Source: Bythopirellula goksoeyrii (GTDB lineage: Bacteria > Planctomycetota > Planctomycetia > Pirellulales > Lacipirellulaceae). From it: 64,000 nucleotides of DNA. A program made the translations under genes and the position numbers. The stretch spans positions 5,591,257 through 5,655,256 of the forward strand of contig NZ_CP042913.1 in assembly GCF_008065115.1 (NCBI RefSeq). Reading direction: 5' to 3'. Shown here piece after piece: positions 17,000-23,893 of the stretch (its first letter is position 1; every line of letters begins with the position of its first letter). The notes below the pieces were generated by a model. It saw only the letters and a list, made by a program, of their open reading frames with translations. It was not told the origin of the DNA and made no database searches.

Positions 17000-17800
17000 A
17001 TGTCTGCTATTGACGATCTTTTTACGAAACTCCGGGCCGAAAACCGCAAGGCACTGATGCCGTTTGTTACAGCGGGTGACCCCGATTTGGAATTCACGGC
17101 AGAGGTGATTCAGGAACTTGTCGCTCGTGGGGCGGCAATGTGCGAAGTCGGCATTCCCTATAGCGATCCAATCGCCGACGGGCCGGTCATTCAAGCATCC
17201 TACACGCGGGCGCTCGACAAGAAAGTCAAGCTCGCTGGGATTCTCAATATGCTCGGAGCAGTGGCCCCGCAAGTCTCTGCACCTTTGGTGACCATGGTGA
17301 GCTATGCGATTATCTATCGCCATGGCGTGGAAGCCTACGCCGACGAACTCAACGAACGGGGCCTCGCGGGAATGATCGTGCCCGACCTACCCGTCGAAGA
17401 ATCTCCCCAGTTGGCAGAGATCTGCGCGAAACGCGATTTGAGTCTCGTGCAGTTAATCACCCCGACGACTCCGCAAGATCGGGCCTTGCGGATTGCTGCC
17501 ACTTCCAGTGGGTTCATCTACTACGTGTCGGTGGCGGGGATCACCGGCGAGCGCACCCAACTCCCTCCCGAGTTAGTTGAGCGAGTAACTTGGCTACGCG
17601 AGCAAACGCCTCTTCCAGTCTGTATCGGGTTTGGCATCAGCCAACCGGAGCACGTACGAATGCTGTCCCAGGTGGCCGACGGTCTGATTGTTGGCTCAGC
17701 CGTGGTGCGTCGCATCGCCGAAACTACTGAGAATGGCCGACAAGCAACTCTCAAGTCCGTAGGTGACTATGTCTCATCTCTGCTGGCAGCGTTGAATTAA
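17000..17800 (+). CDS. trpA: Tryptophan synthase alpha subunit
   Basis: 266 residues, normal length. It cleaves indole-3-glycerol phosphate to indole, which is channelled to TrpB. Catalytic Glu49 lies in CEVGIPYSDP and Asp60 in IADGP. The phosphate-binding parts VCIGFGIS and GLIVGSAVV are present, and so is FVTAGDP near the N-terminus. Second gene of the trpBA pair. Confidence 0.97.
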   Translation: MSAIDDLFTKLRAENRKALMPFVTAGDPDLEFTAEVIQELVARGAAMCEVGIPYSDPIADGPVIQASYTRALDKKVKLAGILNMLGAVAPQVSAPLVTMVSYAIIYRHGVEAYADELNERGLAGMIVPDLPVEESPQLAEICAKRDLSLVQLITPTTPQDRALRIAATSSGFIYYVSVAGITGERTQLPPELVERVTWLREQTPLPVCIGFGISQPEHVRMLSQVADGLIVGSAVVRRIAETTENGRQATLKSVGDYVSSLLAALN

Positions 17801-17882
17801 TTCGCAGTTAGGTACTTTTTTCTATGGCGGACTCTCGCTTTCTACCGAAGAAAGTTAATGCGGCAAACTTGGTACCAAAAAA

Positions 17883-17912
17883 TTGACCTTGCCTCATTGG
17901 GCAAGGTATAAT
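17883..17912 (+). promoter_or_regulatory. Sigma-70-type promoter with a palindrome in the spacer
   Basis: TTGACC and TATAAT are separated by 18 bases. The spacer region forms CCTTGCC-TCATTG-GGCAAGG (17887-17906), so a repressor could sit exactly between the two elements. The promoter faces the hypothetical gene at 17996. The alternative is that the palindrome is an RNA hairpin of a trpA readthrough transcript. Confidence 0.65.
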
Positions 17913-17995
17913 TAAAAGGGTTCTCGTAGGCGAGACACTGAACGTTCAATCGCGTGCGATAGAACCGACTCCATAACACTTGATGGAGGTCGCCC

Positions 17996-18538
17996 ATGAC
18001 CGCTGGTTCTCCACATTCCAATCGAAGCGAAGTATTGCACCGGTTCTTTGCCGGCATCACCGAGTATACATTCACCTCAAGACTCGGTGTGGCTGATCCT
18101 CCGCTGATCGATTATCTCTCGGGGCTCCTGACACACTTTGTGCGGACCGATGCCATCTACGGACTCCGCACGCCAACCGGCGAACGGTTGCTGGAAGTAA
18201 CCGACATGCTCGCCGAAGCCCAGGCTCGCCAGGGTCCAGCACGACGCCGCGTGCATCGCCACATTGGCGACTTCACGTTGTTCTGGCTAGGTGTCTACCC
18301 CGAAACTGCCGAGAACCGTCGTAAGCAAACCAAGGACAGCCTCATCAGCTATCAGGACCAAGGCAAGCGGAATTATTTCCTGGCCAGTCAACTCCCTGCC
18401 GACAACAGTTCTACGCCTGACGACGTTTTGGAGCGCCTCAGCGATCGGTTTGAACTCTGCGTCTATGGTCTAGGCGAAGTGCGTAAGCAATGGGCCGAGC
18501 GCGAAGGGGACGACGACGCGCCGATTCTGTTGGGGTAA
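17996..18538 (+). CDS. Conserved hypothetical soluble protein
   Basis: 180 residues, no signal peptide or membrane helix. GGAGG sits about 7 bases before ATG 17996. The sequence is mostly helical (IDYLSGLLTHFVRTDAI, RLLEVTDMLAEAQARQGPARRR, IGDFTLFWLGVYPE, QDQGKRNYFLASQL), with an acidic tail. I do not recognise a domain. It has its own strong promoter with a palindromic spacer at 17883, which suggests regulated expression independent of trpBA. A VapBC-like pair follows 80 bases downstream but has its own start region. Confidence 0.75.
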   Translation: MTAGSPHSNRSEVLHRFFAGITEYTFTSRLGVADPPLIDYLSGLLTHFVRTDAIYGLRTPTGERLLEVTDMLAEAQARQGPARRRVHRHIGDFTLFWLGVYPETAENRRKQTKDSLISYQDQGKRNYFLASQLPADNSSTPDDVLERLSDRFELCVYGLGEVRKQWAEREGDDDAPILLG

Positions 18539-18618
18539 CAGGGAACAATCGGACAGCTTCTTGCAAAGCGAAATTCCATCGAATTGCAATTGATAACATT
18601 TTTTCGTATGATGATAAC

Positions 18619-18843
18619 ATGATTCGCACTCAAATAAGTCTCTCGTCGGAAGAATACGCAGCTGCCAAATTGGAAGCCCAGCGGCTGGGCATCTCATTGG
18701 CCGAGTTACTCCGTCGTTCATTGCGGACGTTGCTTCCAGTGGATGAAACCGCCCCCTGGATGCGTTATGCCGGCATGATCGAATCCGGGGATGCAAATTC
18801 CAGCCAGCGCATCGACGAGATCATCTATGGGAACAAACCCTAG
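18619..18843 (+). CDS. Ribbon-helix-helix antitoxin (VapB-like)
   Basis: 74 residues from ATG 18619. The N-terminal TQISLSSEEYAAAKLEAQRLGISLAELLRRSL (written here only to show its layout: a strand, helix, turn LGIS, helix) is a CopG/RHH fold that binds operator DNA as a dimer. The C-terminal part would wrap the toxin. A 9-base direct repeat, TGATAACAT, at 18591-18599 and 18612-18620 could be the autoregulatory operator. It overlaps the downstream PIN-toxin gene by 17 bases, the usual coupling in type II toxin-antitoxin operons. Confidence 0.8.
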   Translation: MIRTQISLSSEEYAAAKLEAQRLGISLAELLRRSLRTLLPVDETAPWMRYAGMIESGDANSSQRIDEIIYGNKP

Positions 18844-19240
18844 AGCCTATGTCGATACGTCGGCATTGATCGCATTTACAGATCGCTCGGATTCCTACCA
18901 CCCTCTTTTCAGTCAGCTTTTTTCTCGACCTCCTGCGCTGATAACGACCCCTTTAGTTATTGCAGAAGGACATGCTTGGTTTCTCAGGCGATACGATCGA
19001 CAGCGCGGATTGCAATTCTTGGCGATGATAGAAGAGATGCGTCCCCTCTCCGTGCTTCCCATCGGTCCTAAGGAACAGGCAGGGGCAATGATTCTACTAC
19101 GCAAGTTCTCAGATCAAGACCTAACTCTTGCCGATGCGACTGGTCTCCATGTAATGCGGACTCAACGTATCAAAACGTGCTGGTCCACCGATTTCCATCT
19201 GGGGCTCACCGGTATATCGCTTGTGATTCATGACACGTAG
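18827..19240 (+). CDS. PIN-domain toxin (VapC-like ribonuclease)
   Basis: 137 residues from ATG 18827 (MGTNPRAYVDTSALIAF). Four acidic residues of the PIN active site are visible: D in VDTSAL, E in VIAEGHAW, D in LTLADATGL and D in WSTDFHLG. VapC enzymes cut specific RNAs, often initiator tRNA or 23S rRNA, and are held inactive by the partner antitoxin. The start lies inside the antitoxin gene, which ends 17 bases later. The fuller 149-codon reading from 18791 would enlarge the overlap and is less likely. Confidence 0.85.
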   Translation: MGTNPRAYVDTSALIAFTDRSDSYHPLFSQLFSRPPALITTPLVIAEGHAWFLRRYDRQRGLQFLAMIEEMRPLSVLPIGPKEQAGAMILLRKFSDQDLTLADATGLHVMRTQRIKTCWSTDFHLGLTGISLVIHDT

Positions 19241-19963
19241 AAATCTGTAACCAATCTTTATCTCAAAACAAAACTCGGTGACAAAACCTTGTTTTCTGGC
19301 GGTTTCAGCGAGATCCCCCAAAAGTTTTGTAACGCAATACCCTCCGCGCGTGCCGGCTGTTGTTGGCCGCGCGGAGGTTGCGTCAAGTCCGCTGGCGCAT
19401 GCGTACGCGGACGTCAACAAAATTAGTATTAGGTTTTCAAAGAACGGGTAATAGAGGCTAGAGGCCAGTCGTGACTTCTGACCTATTGGTCATTGGGCAT
19501 TCGAAATTGGATGAATCTTTTTCATTCCTGCGCACCGTCGGGGTAGTGTTGTCTTGCTCCGTTTCTTGGAAATCGAAAATCCAAAAAAGAATTAATTCAT
19601 TTCGCCAGCCACGAATTTCCACAAATCGTTGGGGAGTAGCGACTTGCGAAAACGCCTCCTTCTGGGTTTTATGGAGTTTTTGAAAAACAATTCCACTAAT
19701 CTGGTCGCTACTTGCTCGTCGATAGCGTCCAACGCAATCAGCGTGCAGACCTAGCGCAAGCAAACCCGTAACACTTTGCGAGCGCTGGTGCGTCCCCATT
19801 ACTTATCGCACGTACCATTATCTAGATGCCGGAGAGGAAATCTACAACGATTTTTGGGCCATCTATGGAAGCTTCTGTGTCAACCGGAATATGTGGATGC
19901 GATCGCCGTGCGATTCTATGATGCGGATACTGATGGCAACCTGGCCGAGAACAACGATGGTGC
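19241..19963. other. Gene-free stretch with hairpins and possible gene debris
   Basis: No coding frame is convincing. Strong hairpins occupy 19334-19416. From 19455 to 19800 short frames run on both strands without a recognisable product, and 19800-19960 carries a frame reading DADTDGNLAENNDG that looks like a fragment of a calcium-loop protein. I treat the whole as decayed sequence. Confidence 0.4.
19334..19416. repeat. Two adjacent GC-rich hairpins
   Basis: The first has arms CCTCCGCGCG and CGCGCGGAGG, extended by CGCAA/TTGCG. The second has GTCCGC and GCGGAC around a GCATGCG core. They lie 90 bases after the toxin stop and may terminate it or be a repeat element. Confidence 0.5.
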
Positions 19964-19994
19964 GGCGGGTGGCACTGCTAGGGTGCCACCCGCC
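19964..19994. repeat. Perfect hairpin
   Basis: GGCGGGTGGCAC and GTGCCACCCGCC pair fully around a 7-base loop. No T-run follows, so it looks more like a repeat than a terminator. Confidence 0.5.
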
Positions 19995-20066
19995 GTCTAC
20001 AAGTGTGAATCGCAATGTTGATATCTACTAGCAGAACGGGCTACTGATCGAATCTCGTTTTTTTTT

Positions 20067-20138
20067 ACCGCAGAGGTCGTAGAGAGCGCAGAGAAGAATT
20101 ACTAAAATTCCTCCGCGCTCACTGCGACCTCCGCGGTT
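20067..20138. repeat. Long imperfect inverted repeat (GCAGAG family)
   Basis: Left arm ACCGCAGAGGTCGTAGAGAG, right arm CTCACTGCGACCTCCGCGGT. Same architecture as the elements at 6662, 10507, 36743 and 44725. Confidence 0.6.
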
Positions 20139-20160
20139 CAAACGTTTTCTGAACTTCGAT

Positions 20161-20515
20161 CTGCCGGAACTGCGCTACCGCTTGTTCCGGCCTACGGGAG
20201 ACCGCGAGTGTAACCCTATTGTAGGCCGGAACGAGCGGTAGCGCACTCTTTTAATCAACCCTGGCGGCATAGCGGCTGGGTTGGTATGGCATCGCGAGTC
20301 CGTGCTTCTTGCCGGAACTGCGCACGGCTTGTTCACGGCCTACGGGAGATTGCGAGCCGAACCTTGGTGTAGGCCGGAACGAGTAACACGAGTTCCGGCA
20401 TAGCGGATGGGTAGGCGTCGCGTTCTGATGGTTCTTGCCGGAACTGCGCACGGCTTGTTAGCGGCCTACGGGAGATTGCGGGAACTGCGCACGGCCTACG
20501 GGCGATTGTTCCGCC
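20161..20515. repeat. REP array upstream of the RAYT gene
   Basis: Alternating copies of two units: TGCCGGAACTGCGC...GGCCTACGGG and its inverted partner GTAGGCCGGAACGAG...GTTCCGGCA. At least five units are visible, arranged head-to-head, which is the REPIN layout mobilised by RAYT transposases. The same units resume after the transposase gene at 21098. Confidence 0.8.
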
Positions 20516-20539
20516 TTTTCTGCGTGATATTATGATTGC

Positions 20540-21097
20540 ATGTCTGACTATCATCGCTACTTTGTGCCTGGTGGAATGTACTTCTTCACCGTCGTCACGT
20601 ACGGTCGACGACCGATTCTGACGACTGAAGAGGGTCGGGAATTTTTACGTACTTCAGTGCAAAAGATTAAACAGGACAAGCCATTCGAGCTTTTCGCAAC
20701 GGTCTTGTTGCCTGACCATTGGCATTTGGTATTGCAATTGCCACCGGACGATGCGGACTATTCCACTCGAATCAAGCGGATCAAAGAGGAATTCACGCAC
20801 AAGTGGTTGGAGGCAGGATTGCCAGAAGCATCTGTCACAGCAGCGCAACTTGAGAGAGGGGAGCGCGGGATCTGGCAGCCACGATTCTGGGAGCACACGA
20901 TCGAAGACGAAGACGAACTGGAATGTTGCGTGGACTACATTCATTGGAACCCGCGTAAACACAATTTGGTCTCACGAGTCCGAGATTATCCTTGGTCCTC
21001 ATTCCACCGCTTTGTCGAATTGGGTCAATATGATCTGAACTGGGGAGGCGCAAAACCCATTACAATCGTTGGGAAAGACGATTGGGGCGAACCCTGA
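20540..21097 (+). CDS. REP-associated tyrosine transposase (RAYT)
   Basis: 185 residues. HUH nuclease of the Y1_Tnp family: N-terminal YHRYFVPGGMYFFTVVTYGRR, the metal motif LLPDHWHLVLQLP (HWH), and the catalytic tyrosine in CVDYIHWNPRKHNLV, followed by the typical WSSFHRFV. RAYTs are single-copy domesticated IS200 relatives that act on REP palindromes. The gene is flanked on both sides by such palindromes (20161-20515 and 21098-21285), which confirms the call. The frame is intact and all motifs are present, so it may still be active. Confidence 0.93.
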   Translation: MSDYHRYFVPGGMYFFTVVTYGRRPILTTEEGREFLRTSVQKIKQDKPFELFATVLLPDHWHLVLQLPPDDADYSTRIKRIKEEFTHKWLEAGLPEASVTAAQLERGERGIWQPRFWEHTIEDEDELECCVDYIHWNPRKHNLVSRVRDYPWSSFHRFVELGQYDLNWGGAKPITIVGKDDWGEP

Positions 21098-21285
21098 AGT
21101 AGGCCGGAACGAGTAACACGAGTTCCGGCATGGCGGATGGGAAGGCGACGCGTATTCTTTCTTCATGCCGGAACTGCGCACGGCTTGTTCACGGCCTACG
21201 GGAGATTGCGGGCCGAACCTTGGGGTAGGCCGGAACGAGTAACACGAGTTCCGGCATGACGGATGGGTAGGCGTCGCCTTCTGAC
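21098..21285. repeat. REP array downstream of the RAYT gene
   Basis: Three to four units of the same two sequences as upstream, again in alternating orientation (GTAGGCCGGAACGAGTAACA, then TGCCGGAACTGCGCACGGCT). It begins at the transposase stop codon. Confidence 0.8.
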
Positions 21286-21522
21286 GAGTCTTTGTTTCAA
21301 AAAAAAACCCGACCCCTTAAATTTTTCACCTCTTTACCGAGTGAATTCTTCGTAGGAACTGCTGATGTGACGCCACACTGAGGGTTTCTAGCCAGTACCG
21401 ATGCTGCCTAAGACACTGCTGGGGCAAGACAGTAGTGGCACCCGAGCGACGATCAGCCCGTAGGCTCTCACGACCGATTTCTGGCTAAGTGCTTTTCTCT
21501 CGCGGCCACCACCTTGGGGGAT
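21286..21522. other. Intergenic stretch after the REP array
   Basis: No gene seen. It opens with an A-run and CCCGACCCC, a word often seen near planctomycete repeats, and otherwise has no structure that I recognise. Confidence 0.35.
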
Positions 21523-22068
21523 TCAATAAGTTTCGGCAGGATGGAACTCCTGTGATATCGATTGGGAATATACAGGCAACGAACATGCCAGGGAAATCTG
21601 GTTGGTTGGCAGGGAGCAACAATTCCCTTCATGGCTCGAATCATCAGTAGTCCACTCTACCAAGCCGCCGGCGCACGGTTCTTGTACAAATGCGCGCCAC
21701 ACGAGCGAAGTTGTAAGCGGCTCAGTACGATTGAGCGGCAGCAGGCTGAGCAGTCGAATCAACGGGCAATAACCGACCGTGACCATTGCGGTCGTACCGC
21801 ACAGTTGAATCCAAAGCATCCACTGCATCCCAGGCAAGAGTCCGACCGCTGACCAAGTGACGTAGGCGATCCTAACTTGCACTGGATACGGCTTAATGTC
21901 TCGCAGTCGATACCAGAAGTAGCCACCTGCCACGGAGCAAAGTCCCATCGCACCGGCCATGCCCCAGCGATATCCTGCCAAATTGATCCCCAAGAGGGGT
22001 ATTGTGAGCAACCAATGCCACCAACTCATGTCGGTGAGTACTTGCTGGTTCAGATGGGCTTTATACAT
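21523..22068 (-). CDS. Integral membrane protein of unknown function, second gene after mddA
   Basis: 181 residues. ATG 22068 is preceded by GGAGAT at a good distance. Hydrophobic helices are visible at about 15-33 (WWHWLLTIPLLGINLAGY), 36-53, 68-85 (YVTWSAVGLLPGMQWMLW) and 88-112. The last 50 residues are polar and compositionally different (SLPTNQISLACSLPVYSQ), so a frameshift or a worn C-terminus is possible. It begins 25 bases after the methyltransferase gene on the same strand and is probably cotranscribed with it. I know no family for it. Confidence 0.65.
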   Translation of the reverse strand: MYKAHLNQQVLTDMSWWHWLLTIPLLGINLAGYRWGMAGAMGLCSVAGGYFWYRLRDIKPYPVQVRIAYVTWSAVGLLPGMQWMLWIQLCGTTAMVTVGYCPLIRLLSLLPLNRTEPLTTSLVWRAFVQEPCAGGLVEWTTDDSSHEGNCCSLPTNQISLACSLPVYSQSISQEFHPAETY

Positions 22069-22093
22069 GACATATCTCCGATTCGATGGTCAG

Positions 22094-22864
22094 TTACGAT
22101 ATTTGAGATGCACACCCCGCTCGGGAAGCCAATGCGGCACCCGTGAATCGCGGAATAAACTTCGGAACTCGACGACGGTACTCAACGTATTCGTGTCCCA
22201 AGTTATCCACTAAATCGCGCTCTTCGGCGAAAACCGCCAGCACCATGTATCCGGTCAGCACAACTGCGAATAACAAGTGCCCCAAAGTCATCGTCGGTGC
22301 AGCCCAGAAAAAGATTGCCCAGCCGATGTACAATGGGTGCCGGACATGCTTGTAAACCAGGGGAGCACGAAATGGCAGTGGTGTATAGTCTTTCCTGGTC
22401 AAGTGAAGCCATACTTGGCGCGTTCCAAAGAGATCGAAATGGTCGAGCAGCAGGGTCACGGCAGGCACGACCAACCAACCTATCGCGAACAATGCCCACG
22501 CCGCAACTCGTAGAGCCTGGGTCTGCACATCCCACACAATCACGTCGATCGTACGCCACTGCCAGAACAACACGATCGTTACCAGGCACGTGGCGAGTAC
22601 ATACGTGCTACGTTCGATCGGTTCCGGGATGATCCGAGTCCAGACTTGTTTGAAAGTTGGTCGGGCCATGATCGAGTGCTGGGCAGCGAACAGTGCCAGC
22701 AGTAACAGATTCACCACGACCGCCACACCGATCGGACCTGCCGGAGCCGAGTCGATCGTCTTCGGTACCAGCAGATTTCCCACAAAACCGGCCATGTAGA
22801 TGAAAGTTCCGAGAAACAGCAAATGGCATGCTACGCCGTAGACAAAGTAAAGGAATCGTTTCAT
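22094..22864 (-). CDS. mddA: Methanethiol S-methyltransferase-like membrane enzyme (NnrU/ICMT superfamily)
   Basis: 256 residues from ATG 22864 (MKRFLYFVYG). The longer frame upstream lacks any conserved feature. Six or so membrane helices. Conserved features include QHSIMARPTFKQ, IPEPIERSTYVL, FWQWR, DHFDLFGTRQVWL and the ICMT-like cofactor region YKHVRHPLYIGW followed by AVFAEERDLV and YRRRVPKFIP. The overall pattern is that of MddA, which methylates methanethiol to dimethyl sulfide using S-adenosylmethionine. NnrU or isoprenylcysteine methyltransferase would be more distant options. A TetR gene is divergent, with a palindrome between, so expression is probably inducible. Confidence 0.82.
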   Translation of the reverse strand: MKRFLYFVYGVACHLLFLGTFIYMAGFVGNLLVPKTIDSAPAGPIGVAVVVNLLLLALFAAQHSIMARPTFKQVWTRIIPEPIERSTYVLATCLVTIVLFWQWRTIDVIVWDVQTQALRVAAWALFAIGWLVVPAVTLLLDHFDLFGTRQVWLHLTRKDYTPLPFRAPLVYKHVRHPLYIGWAIFFWAAPTMTLGHLLFAVVLTGYMVLAVFAEERDLVDNLGHEYVEYRRRVPKFIPRFTGAALASRAGCASQIS

Positions 22865-22968
22865 GACTGGATACTCCCGAAAAAGTGGCATTCTAGAATG
22901 ACGAAATGATGTGCGGCTCGACTGACCTTGCGTGCTCTTGGTAAAGTATCGCTTGTTTCGAGTCTCGC

Positions 22969-22993
22969 GAAAGTTTACTGCAGGTACACTTTC
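22969..22993. promoter_or_regulatory. 25-bp palindrome between tetR and mddA, probable TetR operator
   Basis: Arms GAAAGTTTAC and GTACACTTTC pair at nine of ten positions around TGCAG. It lies 45 bases before the TetR start, next to a TTGACT hexamer (22997-23002), and 105 bases before mddA. A further half-site AGTACACTTC is at about 23005. Confidence 0.6.
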
Positions 22994-23037
22994 AGGTTGA
23001 CTCCGAGTACACTTCATCCAATGTTCCATCTAATCCT

Positions 23038-23610
23038 ATGAAGACACCCACCCGTCAGCGCCTTGTCGAAGCGGCGGTCCGTCGCTTTTACCGCGATGGA
23101 TTTCGCAGCGTCGGCATTGACCAAGTGCTCGCGGACGTTGGGATCAGCAAGACGGCGTTCTACAAGCACTTTGAGTGCAAAGACGACCTAATGCTGGCGG
23201 CGCTGGAAATGCAGAACTGCTGGCTCCAGGACACCTTCCGCTCAATGATTCGTGAGCGAGGTGGCCCCACGGCGATCGGTCAACTGCGGGCAACTCTCGA
23301 CGTCGTCGATCACATCATCGCGTCAGACGATTTTCAGGGCTGTATCTTCGTCAATGCGGCCATGGAATTTCCCCTGCCTCACGAACCAGCGCACATCGCC
23401 GCTTCCGAAAACAAGCAGGCGATCGAAGACATTCTTCATGCGCTTGCTACGGAAGCCGGAGCTGGTGATCCTCGAGCGCTGGCTCAAGAGTTGTGTCTGA
23501 TCATGGAAGGAACGTATGTCACGAGGCAAGTTACAGGAAACAAGCAAACCATTGACATTGCACGGCGGATAGCGAGCCTACTGATCGCGTCGCACTTTCC
23601 CGAATCGTAA
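23038..23610 (+). CDS. TetR/AcrR family transcriptional regulator
   Basis: 190 residues. The N-terminal HTH is typical: RQRLVEAAVRRFYRDGF, VGIDQVLADVGISKTAFYKHFECKDDLMLAAL. The C-terminal ligand-binding part (about 60-190) is helical and contains FQGCIFVNAAMEFP, seen in the subgroup with a TetR_C-type domain. It is divergent from mddA, with a palindrome in the 173-base gap, so it very likely represses mddA and the downstream membrane gene, and itself. The inducer is unknown. A sulfur compound is a guess from context. Confidence 0.92.
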   Translation: MKTPTRQRLVEAAVRRFYRDGFRSVGIDQVLADVGISKTAFYKHFECKDDLMLAALEMQNCWLQDTFRSMIRERGGPTAIGQLRATLDVVDHIIASDDFQGCIFVNAAMEFPLPHEPAHIAASENKQAIEDILHALATEAGAGDPRALAQELCLIMEGTYVTRQVTGNKQTIDIARRIASLLIASHFPES

Positions 23611-23893
23611 CCCGACCGCTTTGTAAATTTCTTGGCAATGTAGGGTTCATCTTGTTGGAGCAGCGAGTTTGAACAGGGGGGGGCCACAAGACCACGAAGC
23701 CTCACGCAGATGATGCTGCGGGGCATCCTTATCTCCATGTATGTCCGATGCAAACCTTAGTACGCTTCTGAGGTAATCTCTTAGAAGCTGCGAGCAGGAC
23801 AAAGTTGTTGGCGAGGAACTGGCTTTGAACACCGTGACTGCTGGAAACTCTCCTACCAATGCTTCCTTAGCAGCGCCACCTGCCTTGGGCTAT

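Noticed and set aside
20161-20515. Repeat array as a CRISPR
   Set aside because: Units are palindromic, alternate in orientation and vary in spacing, without unique spacers of constant length; they are REP elements beside a RAYT gene.
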